The notes: generated by a model not told the origin, from the letters alone. DNA of 64,000 bases from Tretioscincus oriximinensis (GCA_022410635.1 JAJVDF010000137.1:1595310-1659309); one strand, 5' to 3'. Positions 1 to 10,195 are shown, numbered from the stretch's first letter. Made by a program: numbers and translations.

Positions 1-127
1 GTTAAATAAATACCTTTGTTTATATTCATATCCATACCCATATGAAATTTGAATGCCACAAAGTAAAAGATCTTAAATGTGAGTCGTGCTGGACATTAAT
101 GAAATATTAGATACCCAAGTCTAATGA

Positions 128-344
128 AGCTATATAAGAACCCTGGTGGATAAGGCCATAGACCAGCTAGTTTAGCCTCCTGTTTTGCACACAGGGCCAC
201 CCACTGCCCCTGAGCACTTCGAGCAGCAGCAGAAGCCCAAAACTTTGCCCTCTCTTGACTCCTTGGAAATGGCATGTCTGGAATACTGCTTGTTGCTCCA
301 ACATGGAGGCGGAACCAAGGCATCCATCCTAGTATTTATTTATT
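128..344 (-). mobile_element. CR1 LINE 3' end, outer part, split by a SINE/L2 tail
   Basis: Read on the minus strand this matches the 3' untranslated end of the CR1 family that recurs at 1169, 4615 and 12400 (the segments equivalent to 'first-class title', short gag-free tail and 'GGATGGAT..CTGG'). It is well diverged from those copies. The copy stops at the run of TTTATTTA starting near 345 and resumes at about 456, so a later insertion split it. It has no coding capacity. Confidence 0.7.
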
Positions 345-430
345 TATTTGTACTTGTATGCAGCCCTATACCCAAAGGTCTCAGGGTGGCCAACCATAGG
401 GCGCCACACATAGCCACTGATATACCTGGC
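345..430 (-). mobile_element. Fragment of L2-tailed tRNA SINE inserted in CR1
   Basis: Starts with TTTATTTATTTATTT (an A-rich tail on the minus strand) followed by the block 'CCCTATACCCAAAGGTCTCAG' seen at the 3' end of every L2 and tRNA-SINE copy here, then the SINE-specific stretch with GCGCCACACATAGC. The tRNA-like head is missing, so this is a 5'-truncated copy. It interrupts a minus-strand CR1, so it is younger than that CR1. Confidence 0.7.
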
Positions 431-455
431 CTTTCGTGAAGCTCAATTTACTGAT

Positions 456-548
456 CCGGTGCTAAAGCTACCCAGGCTGCTGGCTATCACCACCTCTTCT
501 GCAAATAAATCCCATAGACCAATGACTCTCTGGACTACACAGTAGATA
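456..548 (-). mobile_element. CR1 LINE 3' end, inner part
   Basis: Continuation of the CR1 copy at 128-344. It carries the segment 'CAGGCTGCTGGCTATCACC...CCATAGACCAATGACTCTCTGG', equivalent to the segment around 1425-1490 in the better-preserved copy, which encodes the C-terminal end of CR1 ORF2 on the minus strand. Frames are disrupted. Confidence 0.65.
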
Positions 549-1018
549 ACTGATGATTAGCAGTTGAGGACAGCATGGATTGAAGCAAGCAGGTCCGTAT
601 TCAGGCGTGTGAAACATCTGCAGTTGCACAGGGTGGCAAAATTTTGAGGGCAGCAAAATACAGCTAGTAGTAAAAAGATACTAATATTTCTGCTTTTATC
701 GTTACAAGTATTAGAGTAGGATGGAGCTATTAGCTGAGGCAAGAGGGAGCATAAAGCAAATGACTGTTCAGGGGCGCCAAAGATCGAAAATACGGGCCTG
801 AAAGCCAGTAATTACAGAAGCACTTCGTTTCCCAGGAAAGGAAAGCTGCTCAAGTGATATGATGATCTCCAGGGATCTACATGGTTTGATTTCTTAAGAG
901 CAAACCGAATGAAACGCACAGATGATATAATAAGGTTCAAATGGGTGCAGAAGTAGGGAAATAGCAATCGGTGTGGTGTTAACAGTAATTTCAGGTTTGT
1001 ATTCCTTTTTACTTTCAT
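549..1018. other. Unassigned sequence
   Basis: No recognisable repeat, RNA gene or coding exon. Short open frames are present on both strands but show no family motif. Confidence 0.4.
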
Positions 1019-1168
1019 TGGTTTCCCGGTGGGAGGGGGAAGAGCGTCCTGGGCAGGGGCGTGGCTTCCTCATTCTCTGGATGGGAGGGGGAGAGGCTGG
1101 AGGAGCCAGCCAATAGGAGCAGCCACCTGGCCAGGGGATAAAAGGCAGGCTGACCAGGGCTACTGGCC
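1019..1168 (+). promoter_or_regulatory. Promoter-like GC-box / CCAAT / TATA block
   Basis: A G-rich block ordered like an RNA polymerase II core promoter. It has a GC-box-like GGGGCGTGGC at 1056-1065, AGCCAATAGG at 1108-1117 and GGATAAAAGG at 1136-1145. A start site would then be expected near 1165-1170, exactly where a minus-strand CR1 copy begins. It could be a decayed LTR promoter or a host promoter; no downstream exon is visible. Function is inferred from motif order only. Confidence 0.3.
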
Positions 1169-1563
1169 TTACATAAGAACATAAGAAGAGCCAAACTGGA
1201 TCAGGCCAGAGTCCACCTAGTCCAGCATTCTGTGTCACACAGAGGCCCACCAGATGCACCTGGGCAGTCCGAACAGAGGAAAGCAAAATATGCACCTGTT
1301 TGTGACTCCCTGCAAATGGTGTTTCAGGAGTCCTGCCTGTTGCTCCATCCCGGAGGCAACATCCAGACATCCATCCTAGTACCCTTGGTGTCCATAAACC
1401 TGTCTAGTTCTGTCTTGAAACTATCCAAGCTGTTAGCTACCACTACTTCTTCAGGGAGCAAATTCCACAGGCCGATGACCCTCTGGGTGAAAAAATACTT
1501 TCCTTTGTCTGTTCTCACTTTTCTACCCAACAGTTTTAAGGAGGGCCCTCCGGTCCTTGTGGT
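1169..1563 (-). mobile_element. CR1 LINE, 5'-truncated 3' end
   Basis: Minus-strand CR1. The + strand begins with the reverse complement of the CR1 terminal octamer tail (ACATAAGAACATAAGAAGAG) and runs through the 3' UTR into the last ~60 codons of ORF2, where the frame reads RTDKGKYFFTQRV and WNLLPEEVVV (1324-1530). It stops at about 1563, so only the last ~395 bp are present, the usual fate of target-primed reverse transcription. Confidence 0.9.
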
Positions 1564-1614
1564 AGAGGCTCAGCTACGCACAAGCACGGGCGCCCGCAGG
1601 AGGTTCTGCCTGTG

Positions 1615-1682
1615 TCACCACAAGCGTCCGTGTGCGCGCGCATGTACATGTGTGTGGACGCGCATGCACGCACCCCCACCCC
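1615..1682. repeat. Alternating purine-pyrimidine (TG/CG) tract
   Basis: A stretch rich in TGTG, CGCG and CATG steps (for example GTGCGCGCGCATGTACATGTG near 1630-1650) followed by a C-rich segment. Alternating purine-pyrimidine DNA of this type can adopt left-handed Z form. It is not a clean microsatellite. Confidence 0.5.
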
Positions 1683-2114
1683 GTCCCGGTTTTGGGCTGC
1701 CACATATGGCAGTGGTGATAGCATTAACTGCTTTTCTTTTCAACACAATCCTTTTACTGTTGTATCAATAAACTATTCTGTTTGCTCATCTTTAAAACAG
1801 TCTTTATTATTTTGCCCTCACAAACCATTAAATGTTTAAGCAACCACAAGGTAAAGTCCACAGGTACAATATAAATGGCCTTTAAATAAAGGTGGAAGAT
1901 TGCTGGGGGCCCAGGGCAAGTTGTGGGTGCTTGTAGGATCTCAGGTTTAGGACCACTAGCCTGGTGGGCCTTAGGTAGTGGTCGCCACAGTTGGTATTGC
2001 TGATCCTTTGGCAAATGAATAAAAGGCAAAACATTGATAACATTTCCATTGGGGGAAGGGAGGGAGGGGCCGTATATAGGTTTTATGCAGAGTACTGGTT
2101 TTTGTAACGTTCAT
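1683..2114. other. Unassigned sequence
   Basis: No recognised element. An AATAAA motif lies near 1767, but no transcript structure supports a polyadenylation site. Confidence 0.35.
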
Positions 2115-2240
2115 ATAACTCTGAAGAAGCAGACCTGTCTACGAAAGCTTCTGCCAACCACTTTTCTCAAGTTAGTCTCAAAGTGCTGCTAGCTCCTTTG
2201 CTGGACTTTCTGCTAGACTAACACGGCTATTTCTCTGAAA
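2115..2240 (+). mobile_element. Fold-back repeat monomer with hammerhead-like hairpin
   Basis: A monomer of a family found at least nine times here. It begins with CTGAAGA (2121-2127), an imperfect hairpin, GAAA (2143-2146) and GCTTCTGCC, then a conserved stretch with TTAGTCTCAAAGTGCT, then CTAGACTAACACGGCTATTTC and CTCTGAAA. The first part resembles a hammerhead ribozyme core, a feature known from Penelope-like retroelements. The family assignment is inference. No reverse transcriptase sequence is attached. Confidence 0.65.
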
Positions 2241-2242
2241 TT

Positions 2243-2695
2243 GACTACCATATAACTTGATGTTTGTATTGATTTTTGGTGGCTAGAAACGGATTACTGT
2301 GTGTTCAAAACAAACAAATCTTCAGCTGCACCCTGCCAGTGACCTAAAGGGGTCCAGATAACCATGGACAAAGCTCTGCTTTTCAGCTGGTTCTGAAAAT
2401 AAAATGGAAAGAAATTCTGCTGCATCCTGAGATCACACACTTATTCTGCTAAATTTTGATATTCTGGAAGAAGTGAGGTTTGGAGGAAGCCTCAACCTCT
2501 TTGAAGGGAAGCTGGGATTTTTATTTTTTTTAAATTCTATAAACAAATGAACAAGAAGAGATACATTTTAAATGAGTAGTGATGTTAATTCTGGGTCCAG
2601 AATTTCTAGTACAGGGATCTGCAGATGGATGGATAAACAGCTAGAGAGCTACCTAAACAGACAGACATGGTAGCAAAAGGGTCTTGTAGCGACTT
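2243..2695. other. Unassigned AT-rich sequence
   Basis: No repeat family or gene recognised in this stretch; a short A/T run lies near 2520-2550. Confidence 0.35.
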
Positions 2696-2847
2696 GGTTC
2701 CTGACCAATGAGCCTTATTCTGGGTTCTAACTCAGAACATCAGACTGCCAACTACATACTAGTGTAGACTATGTCTGCACTGGCATGTGAACGGCCAAAC
2801 TCTTTACCAAGATATATCCCAGAATAAGGCTCATTGGGGACAGGACC
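2696..2847. mobile_element. Palindromic MITE family A, near-complete copy
   Basis: Two arms in inverted orientation. The left has GAGCCTTATTCTGGG (2711-2725) and the right CCCAGAATAAGGCTC (2818-2832); the centre carries 'GTGTAGACTATG' and its partner near 2760-2790. Terminal arms extend to GGTTCCTGACC / GGACAGGACC. It is non-coding, and the symmetry implies a long RNA or DNA hairpin. A fold-back repeat starts immediately after it. Confidence 0.8.
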
Positions 2848-2990
2848 TTAGAGACTAACAAGAAAAAAGGTTGGCAGACGGGGTGCCTGTAGGCGCCCAC
2901 TTTTTCAGACGCAACCACCTTGCCTATAGGAACTACCTTCTGCCTACCGTTTTCTTGCTAGTCTTTATGGTGCTACAAGATTCTTTTGCC
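2848..2990. mobile_element. Fold-back repeat, degraded inverted dimer
   Basis: The left arm reads GAGACTAACAAGAAAAAAGG and the right arm runs CCGTTTTCTTGCTAGTCTTTATGGTGCTACAAG, the same unit in opposite orientations joined at their hairpin ends. The hairpin segments are eroded. It directly abuts the MITE A copy at 2696-2847. Confidence 0.55.
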
Positions 2991-3475
2991 AGAAAAAGCA
3001 AGAAGGGAGACTCCTGAACAAGAGATCCCACTTTAATTTCAGTTCAGATCCTTGGGAGCCCCACAGTAGCTTTTGTCCTCCGCATTCACTTTCCATGGCT
3101 TGCTTCTCATCTTCCCGCGGTGGTTCCCCTGCGTGAGTTAATAACTCCAGTGCTTTTGCCGCGATTCACCTGACCCTATCGACCAGGTAGTGATTGTGAT
3201 TTTCTGCTTGAAGTAAAGCCAGGCAAAGGCATCTCTGATCTCAAAGCCATTTCCGCTCCTGACCTTCCTGCACCCTCTAATTAGCTGTGTTTCATGCACA
3301 ATAATGATTATCAGAAGGGACAAAATTCACGCGATGCTTAATTCCGACTTCAGAGCAGCCCCACATGCTGCACTGGCAGAGCCAATTGAAGTTTGCTCTT
3401 GAGACGGTAAGTGCAGCTCTTCCGCAGAGCACCCTTGCAATGAGTAAAGGGTAGGTGGGCGAACGAGCACCGTTT
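2991..3475. other. Unassigned sequence
   Basis: No recognised repeat or gene. Mixed base composition with a few G+C-rich patches around 3100-3130. Confidence 0.35.
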
Positions 3476-3611
3476 AGCTGTGCTTTTCCTACTGAAAATG
3501 AACCTTACAAAGTGGGAGACCCTCACGGCCTGCCATAGCCTATACTAACATGTAGATGGCAGGCTCCTAGTCTGAGATGCAGCCCAGAATAAGGCTCAGT
3601 GGGAACACGAC
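3476..3611. mobile_element. MITE A right arm with a variant left half
   Basis: The right half is typical (GCCTGCCATAGCCTA, then CAGCCCAGAATAAGGCTCAG). The left half (TTTTCCTACTGAAAATGAACC) is not the usual arm, but it recurs almost identically in the copy at 8394. The two therefore form a subfamily or a duplicated segment. Confidence 0.65.
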
Positions 3612-4614
3612 TGATAGGTTAAAATATAGTATACAATGTAACCCGTGGAGAATGGGTTGCGTCTTGTGTGAATAGGCTGCTTCCTAGTGTCGTGTTCTGA
3701 ACCTGCTTGTTCTGCCTCTGCCCCTGTGCAGTGTACCTGCCATCCCCTTAGCCAATCACAGTGAAGTGTGGGCAGGGCATCCAAAGTCCAAATGCCACGT
3801 TCCGCTTGATCAGGAATAGGAATGTTCTAGTGCAGAAGACCCAGACAATGGCCAACCAGGAAAGACTTTTGTAGACCATTCCAAGTCGGCTAGTATAGAT
3901 TCATTCAAAATCTGGGTAAACATACAGAGGTTAACATTTTTCTATCCATAGTTATTTCCTCCATTCTAAGTTCAATACTACAGAATCAGTCATTTTTAAC
4001 ACTTCTCTCACTTAATTATTATTATTTTTCTAGTTACTTTAATCTTCTCTCCAATCCTTTCGAATCTAGGCTTAGAGGCGTAATTTCCAAATCACAGCAT
4101 CTCGAATTTAATTACCCTGCAGTCACTTAAACAGAGGGAAGGAACTCTGTCTGCTCCAAAAGCATTTTGTGCAACTGAAATACATTTCCACATCTAGTTC
4201 ACCCCTGCATGGAAGGTGTCTGCAAAGGTTGTGTTCAAGGGGACATAGGGGACCTGACCTAAACACGGGTGGCAGGCAGATATAATTACCTCCAAAAATG
4301 GAAAATGCTTTCCTTCTTCCTGCTCAACAATTAAAAATATTAAAATGGAAAGCCTAAGACTGCCACTACTGCAAGAGTTAAACTCTGTCAAAAGAGAACA
4401 AATCCTTCAAGAGGTGTAATTGCCTTATTAGGCAGATAAGAGTAGCAAAGGTATTAACTCTCCCTGATTAAAGTGTTCAGTGAGTTGCTGCAATGTCTCT
4501 TCTCCAAACAGGCGGCTTTATTGAACAGCAGGGAGGGGGCTTCGTTTTAGTTTTAAATTATTTGTGGATGCTTTTATGGCGTTATTGCTTACATGGACAA
4601 ATGGACGGACGGAC
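3612..4614. other. Unassigned AT-rich sequence
   Basis: About 1 kb without a recognised element. A short (GGAC)-like run near 4600-4614 borders the CR1 tail that follows. Confidence 0.35.
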
Positions 4615-4897
4615 ATAAGAACATAAGAAGAGTCATACTGGATCAGGCCACAGCCCATCAAGTCCAGCATTCTGTGTCACACAGAGGCCCATCAGATGCA
4701 CCTGGGCAGCCTGAACAGAGGAAAGCAAAATATGCACCTGTTCATGACTCCCTGCAAATGGCATTTCAAGAGTCCTGCCTGTTGCTCCATCCCAGAGGCA
4801 ACATCCAGACATCCATCCTAGTATCCATTTATACCCTTAGTGTCCATAAACCTGTCTAGTCCTGTCTTGAAACTATCCAAGCTGTTGGCTACCACTA
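4615..4897 (-). mobile_element. CR1 LINE 3' UTR fragment
   Basis: Minus-strand CR1 tail beginning with the reverse complement of the terminal TTCTTATG repeat and running ~280 bp through the 3' UTR to the segment equivalent to 'AACTATCCAAGCTGTTGGC'. It is close in sequence to the copy at 1169-1563 and ends where a simple repeat begins. Confidence 0.9.
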
Positions 4898-5005
4898 TGT
4901 CTATAGACATAGACAGACATATACAGATACAGAGAGACAGTCAATAGACAGACAGATAAGACTGATATAGACAGATATAGACAGTCAGTAGACAGACATT
5001 TGTGC
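4898..5005. repeat. Degenerate (ATAGACAG)n simple repeat
   Basis: About 100 bp of imperfect ATAGACAG / AGACAGAT units. It sits at the truncated 5' end of a CR1 copy, so it may have grown from, or served as, the insertion target. Confidence 0.75.
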
Positions 5006-6180
5006 CAAACCACTACCACCAAACATCTGCCCAAGTTTGTTGCCCCCATTACATTACCTATCCCTCTTATCCTTTGTCCTTTGCCTTCTCTTTCCAGCAT
5101 AAGGGTCTTCCCCTTTCATTTGAAGGTTTGGACCAGTTAGAATCCAAAGCAAGGAGCGTAGAACCCATAAACTGCCTCTCCTTGCAGGGAACCTTCATGG
5201 ATGCATCAGGTGACTCAGCAGACCTCCCTTTCCAGGGTGCTGCAGTCCCCCTTCCCTTCCAACCCCTACCTTGCAAGCCTCCTGCTTAAATGTCAGTAAA
5301 CAAACTGACATAGTTGAAGCCGGTGGAACCTGAGAAGACCCTTAATGACACCTGAATGTTTTATTTTTCCAATTCTAGGGACGAATTGTTTGAAGAGCTT
5401 TATTTTGCCCCTGCAAAATCCAATACAGCGAACGCCTTTGATCATGAAACAAGCAGCCGATACTCATCTCTGTTCTTTGCTGAGCAGCACGGCTGCCCTT
5501 GGTTTGGGTAAACATCGTCTGCTTGATTTAACATTTAGGACATTGCACTGAAGGCATCCCTCTTGCTCACAGAACCAGAGACCAGGAACAAGGCGTCGTT
5601 CGCTTGAAATTATCCCATACAGAAGCCTGATGGTTTTGACCATCGACCTCTTAAGCCATCATCATCAAGCTGAGGCTGTTAGGCTGCAACAGGACAAAAG
5701 CCATGATTGTAAACGTTCGTTGGAACTGATCAGGATCGAGAGGTGGTGGCCAAGAGGGACTTCCTGCTTCACGTGAAGCAGGTTATGTGGACAACATCAG
5801 ATGGTGTGCTACAGCCCAGCACACCAGGTGGTAATTGCCCATGAGCACTGGTGATGTGCACAAAGTCAACATTTTGGCNGACATACCAGGAAAAGCTGTT
5901 GGTAGGGGGCCCAACCTAGAAACAGCCTGTCTAGAAACCCCAAAGGTGTGGGCTACTTGCTCCATGTGGGCTACTTGCACCCCACCCTGTTATAGGCAGA
6001 GAAGGTGAATGTGAGAAGGGTCTGTGAGAACTTACTGCTGGATGAGATAGACACCAAGTTCTACACCAGCCAGAAGACCCGTTGAGCAAGTCTCCTGGGG
6101 ATCCTGATCAAGGCTTCCCTGGGTGGGAGAAGACTCCAGCTAATGGAGATAGAAGACATCGGAAGCAGCCATTTGGACTG
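5006..6180. other. Unassigned sequence with a 20-bp palindrome
   Basis: No recognised repeat or exon. It contains the perfect palindrome at 5763-5782 (listed separately). Around 5700-6100 the sequence reads in short open stretches that I could not match to any protein family. Confidence 0.3.
5763..5782. promoter_or_regulatory. 20-bp perfect palindrome centred on an E-box
   Basis: CCTGCTTCACGTGAAGCAGG is its own reverse complement; the centre (5770-5775) is CACGTG, the E-box bound by MYC/MAX, USF and related bHLH-zipper proteins. Binding in vivo is not shown by sequence. Confidence 0.35.
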
Positions 6181-6270
6181 ATTTATTTACATTTCTTTAT
6201 TATTTCTATACCACCCTATACCCAAAGGTCTCAGGGTAGCTAAAAACCAGATGAACATCTTAACACATGA
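6181..6270 (-). mobile_element. L2-type LINE 3' terminus
   Basis: Minus-strand tail with TTTATTTA, then 'CTATACCACCCTATACCCAAAG' and GTCTCAGGGTAGC. This is the conserved 3' end shared by the L2 copies at 54652 and 62318. Only the last ~90 bp are clear. Confidence 0.7.
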
Positions 6271-7440
6271 ACATAGAAAGACATGAAAACTGAGATATGT
6301 GAACACAACACCTAAACAAACACAAATAAAACATCTCTTGTTGGTTTTATGTTATAATAAAATATTTTAAACTCCAAATATTCAAATATTTAATAAAGTA
6401 TTTTTAAAAAGAAAATGGAAGGAAGGACTGGGATTATTAAATAAATTAAGTAAAAAATTACAAAGAGGAAAAAGTAAATCTTGGAAGGTTTAATAAGAGC
6501 AGTTAAGCAGTGTGTAGGTGGGAGGACTCTTCGAAAAGGGCTCTACAAATACATATATATTGGAAAGGATCAAGTATAGAAGAATTGATAGAATATTGCC
6601 AGCCATGAGAGAGCCAAAAGAAATCGTGTTGGGTTGTTACAGAAATTGAGGCTGGAGTTGAGGCCTAGAAGAAGATACTACAGCCTCTCATGACAGACTG
6701 GGTAGCTAGAAAGTATTTGCCACAGAGCGTAAAGATGCAATAATGCCCAAGGCACCCTGCCGTAAGCTATGTCCACCTCCAAAGGTCCCACCCTCCACAA
6801 TCTGCCCAAGGCGCTTCCGCTTCCTTGAGCTGGAATCAAACATTATCAGCATTTGGCCCTCATGGGGGAGATAATTAATGGGTCCAAAGGCATCAGCTGC
6901 TACATAGCTTTGTTTCTCCATTGTTTCCTTCATTTGTGCTTGGCTAAGACTCCAAAAAGTTCCAAGGACAGACCCATAAAGAGCAATGGATTCTGAGAAA
7001 CTGAATTCGGAGGACTTCACACCGCCTGGTGACAGGGGAAGAAGGAGGGGAGAGCATGAAATCTGCCTGCAGGAAATCACAATCATTGAAGGCAAGCTAA
7101 TCCAACAGGAGCGCCTTTCCCCTCTGCCTCTGCCATTGTCGTTGCTTCCTCTCCATGCCGCCATGCCAGGCTCCAATCTAGGTCAAGTTGTCTAAAGCAG
7201 ATGCGTCTGACAAAGAATTCATCCCTGCACCCATTCTAACTAAACTGCCAATCACAGGAACACATTAACCACTGGTTCAATTCTTCACGGTGCCATTTTG
7301 AATAATGAATCTGGGCAGAATGACCTGCCCAGGANGGGTTTTTACAAGATGATGGAAGAGAAGGGCATGTCATTGGTGATTAAGATCATTACATAAAATA
7401 GTGTTTTCTGTGGTAATATACGACTGGCAATGGTAGTCAC
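6271..7440. other. Unassigned AT-rich then mixed sequence
   Basis: 6271-6600 is AT-rich with short repeats of AAATATT. 6700-7200 is mixed, with open stretches on both strands but no recognisable domain. Confidence 0.3.
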
Positions 7441-7545
7441 TGAAAAAGGAGAAGGAGAAAGGGAAGAAGAAAAAGAAGGGGAAAAAGAAGAAGAGGAAGA
7501 AAAAGAAATAGAAAGAAGAAAGAAGAAGGATAAGAAGAACTGGTT
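7441..7545. repeat. Polypurine (GAA/GGA-rich) tract
   Basis: About 100 bp almost entirely A and G (AAAGGAGAAGGAGAAAGGGA and so on). The Lys/Glu-rich frames across it are composition artefacts. Confidence 0.8.
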
Positions 7546-8339
7546 TTCTCACGTGAAGGGACTCAGAGTGGCCTACAAGATTAATTTTCACACAAAGGCT
7601 TACATCCATTCTATCATCCCCACCAGATAGTACTCATGATTTACTTGAAATGTACAGTTGACTGCAAATCTGCTTTCTTTCAAATAGCTGAACTTGTTGA
7701 AGCTGAAGTCAGTAGAGGGCGCTCACCCATCTGCATGGCCCACACAGGGCTTTGACAACAGATCTCTCAATTGAAAGACCATCTCTTGACGATTGTGCTA
7801 TAGAAGTAGAACAGTCCCCATTCACCCTAGAAGTGGAACCTGTGTTGGAGTTCTCACAAACAGTTGATAGTAGTAGTACATCTGCCAGCTGTACTACAAT
7901 AGCGAACCGACTCAACATACGCCTATTCTCGGCTTCATTGCTGCTATAATGTGACCCTACCAGAAAAATAAAAACCATGGTTCTGTTAGCAACAACCATC
8001 TGATTTTCCAATCAGCTTGAGAAGAACTTGGGGTTGCTTATCAGGGATTTTTTCGTACTGGGGACACATTTCGGAGGCTTTGCACGTTGCTGGCGGAAGC
8101 ATCCCTGCCCCTCGACTGGTGGAATACAGAGCGCCGCTCGCACTTTCTTCGGGAATGTTTCCGTAGGGCAGGAATGATTGTGGCGCCCTTGAAAGCAGCC
8201 CGCNGGAAGGAAATTTCAGGTAAGTTTTAAATATGTTTTCAAGATGAAATAGGAACGTGGTTCCGAAAGGCTCTTGTTAAAACATATGGCTGAAGAGAGA
8301 AGGAAGCTGCCGTGTGGATGACCTTCATTCTGGCCGGTA
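7546..8339. other. Unassigned sequence
   Basis: An open stretch at 7752-7949 (and antisense) shows no known domain. No repeat family is recognised. Possibly an old DNA-transposon remnant, but no terminal repeats are seen. Confidence 0.3.
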
Positions 8340-8516
8340 CCATTTGGGGCTTTCCATAGGCTACACTAGCATGTGGGCGGCTGGCTTCTATTGATCTGTG
8401 TTTTTCCTACTGAAAATGAACCTTGCACACTGGGAGACCTTCACGGCCTGCCATAGCCTACACTAACATGTAGATGACAGGCTCCTAGTCTCACGTACAG
8501 CCCAGAATAAGGTTTG
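8340..8516. mobile_element. MITE A copy, variant with extended left segment
   Basis: Carries two inverted 'CATAGGCTACACTAGCATGTGG' / 'GCCATAGCCTACACTAACATG' arms, with the TTTTTCCTACTGAAAATGAACC insert between them and the usual CAGCCCAGAATAAGG right end. The insert and right arm nearly duplicate 3476-3600. Confidence 0.7.
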
Positions 8517-9419
8517 GGGTTTCCTACCTTTACCTTGACGTGACGTTCCACTAACGTCTCCCTTCAGCCATACATGTCAGTGGAGGCTTCACTAGGGTTC
8601 ACCAGCACCCGGAAGGGATCTGCAATAGGCGAGGAATCTCCTTTTGCACGAGACATCCCTGCAGCCTCCATTGTAAGCTGCTGGCTGCCCTCTTGTCTGT
8701 CCTNGTGAGGAGGCGAGAAGAGTGAGAAGACGCCAGCCAGCAGGCCTGGCATGTGCAGCTCCGTCTTCTGTGTTCTTCTCAGCAGCCTCATGACAGCTCC
8801 GTGTGGCTCCAGAGAAAGATACGCCACCTCTTTTCCCCAAGTGAAATCCACAGTCGCTTGTAGACTGTGGATTTCACTCACTTTCCCCCTCCATGTGGAC
8901 AACGCCTCAGTGGGGACAGGGCCAATGTGAATGTCCTGATCCTGCTCACTTTTTGGACCATTCCAGTTTCATGCAACCATGCTTAGGATTGCATATATTT
9001 GCCTGCCAGCAGGCTCCACTGATGGACTTCCAAACTGGCGTCNTCTGTTTCACTGGCCTGCCGCTGTGTGATGGAGTCCCAGGCCAATTTACAAGATCCA
9101 TAGTTCAAAACTGAACTTGTTCAACAAAACCCAGGTAATTTAAAAAGCCCCGTGTGATACAAAACAATACGTATGCAACACTTAATATTTGAAGTTGTCT
9201 ACAAACAAAGCTTTTTTTTTTATCAAATAAGTGATCATTTTTCTGCTGCAGGAAGAAGAAANAATGAAAACGGATTCCCAAAATCTGACCGTGGTTTCCC
9301 AGTGAACTTCACAGCTGGCAGCATGTTTATCTCTAACGGCAATAATTGTGTGACTTACATCGCCTTCTGCCACATATCAAATGATCTGCCAAGGTTCATA
9401 TTTAAAACAAAGCCAGTGG
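8517..9419. other. Unassigned sequence
   Basis: Holds the perfect hairpin at 8840-8878 and otherwise nothing recognised. A T-run lies near 9210-9220. Confidence 0.3.
8840..8878. other. Perfect 16-bp hairpin
   Basis: AGTGAAATCCACAGTC (8840-8855) and GACTGTGGATTTCACT (8863-8878) are exact reverse complements separated by a 7-base loop. It belongs to no repeat family visible in this window. A small foldback of this kind can arise by template switching during replication. A small structured RNA cannot be excluded. Confidence 0.6.
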
Positions 9420-9620
9420 TCTAGCGATTGTGGGTGCATTTTAGCATGAACCATAATAATTTATGGGCAATTATAAGAGAGCATGTACACAGTTGCTAAG
9501 TAATTTGTCTTTCTGCTAGCTGTCATGTGAATAATCTTTACGCGGCAAAGCTGACTGAAATACTTTTTGTAAGCAGTTGTCACCTGAAGCAATTTATAAT
9601 TGTGGCATTGCTGGATGTGT
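9420..9620. other. AT-rich unique stretch, possible conserved non-coding element
   Basis: Low-repeat AT-rich sequence with homeodomain-type cores (AATTATAAG, AATTTATAATTG) and CTGTCATGTGAATAATC. This composition is typical of vertebrate developmental enhancers. It is a candidate only, with no comparative evidence available. Confidence 0.2.
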
Positions 9621-9689
9621 CAATTAAAAATATATACTGTGCATCTAAAAATAAAATGATACAACTTGTGAAATTACACTGTTTATTAT

Positions 9690-9772
9690 TCAATTGAATC
9701 CCAAAGCTGGGAGGGACCTCCAGGGTCATGGGTCCAACCCCCTGCTCAGTGCAGGATTCACTAAACCATCTT
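9690..9772 (-). mobile_element. CR1 LINE 3' tail, second subfamily
   Basis: Minus-strand fragment with GGGAGGGACCTCCAGGGTCA and CCAACCCCCTGCTCAGTGCA, the tail of the CR1 subfamily whose end differs from the TTCTTATG type. Similar fragments lie at 18866, 40088, 42285, 48826 and 62090. Confidence 0.8.
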
Positions 9773-10195
9773 TCTCTCTTCCTTCCCTCCTTCCTTCCTA
9801 CAATCCTAGAGTTGGAAAACCCCTGAAAAACGCTTAATCCATNTGCTGGAGTCTTCCTCATCTTTCGCCAATTGAGGTAGAAATATGCTGTGTGCAGCCA
9901 GAAATTGGTTTGCTCCATTCCTATATAGAGCTGTCAAAAATCACTGGTTCCTCTCTCAGCTTATGGGGACCAGTCGAAGCTACCAGGAGTATTTGCAATG
10001 CTCATTGCTTCATGATTCCACCATCACGCTAAAGACATTCCTGAACTTACTTGAAAAATATTTAAGTTTTTGGGGCACTCAGTCGTTTTATGCTTTGACA
10101 TATTTTTATGGTGTTCCTTGGCAAAAGATCAATCGAAAAAGCCCTTCCCAGGTAGCACCCTCAGATTGCAGGGTGGGCCTGAAAAATAAAATGAA
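9773..10195. other. Unassigned sequence
   Basis: A CCTTCC-rich patch at 9778-9800, then sequence that may be upstream L1 material but is too degraded to assign. Confidence 0.3.

Noticed and set aside
1754..1800. Polyadenylation site at the AATAAA near 1767
   Set aside because: No upstream exon or GT-rich downstream element; AATAAA is common by chance.
5590..6170. Processed pseudogene
   Set aside because: Short open stretches look protein-like, but I could not match any family and no poly-A or target duplication is visible.
7709..8011. Overlapping open frames on both strands
   Set aside because: They cover the same stretch with no family match; possibly old repeat, but not supportable as a gene.
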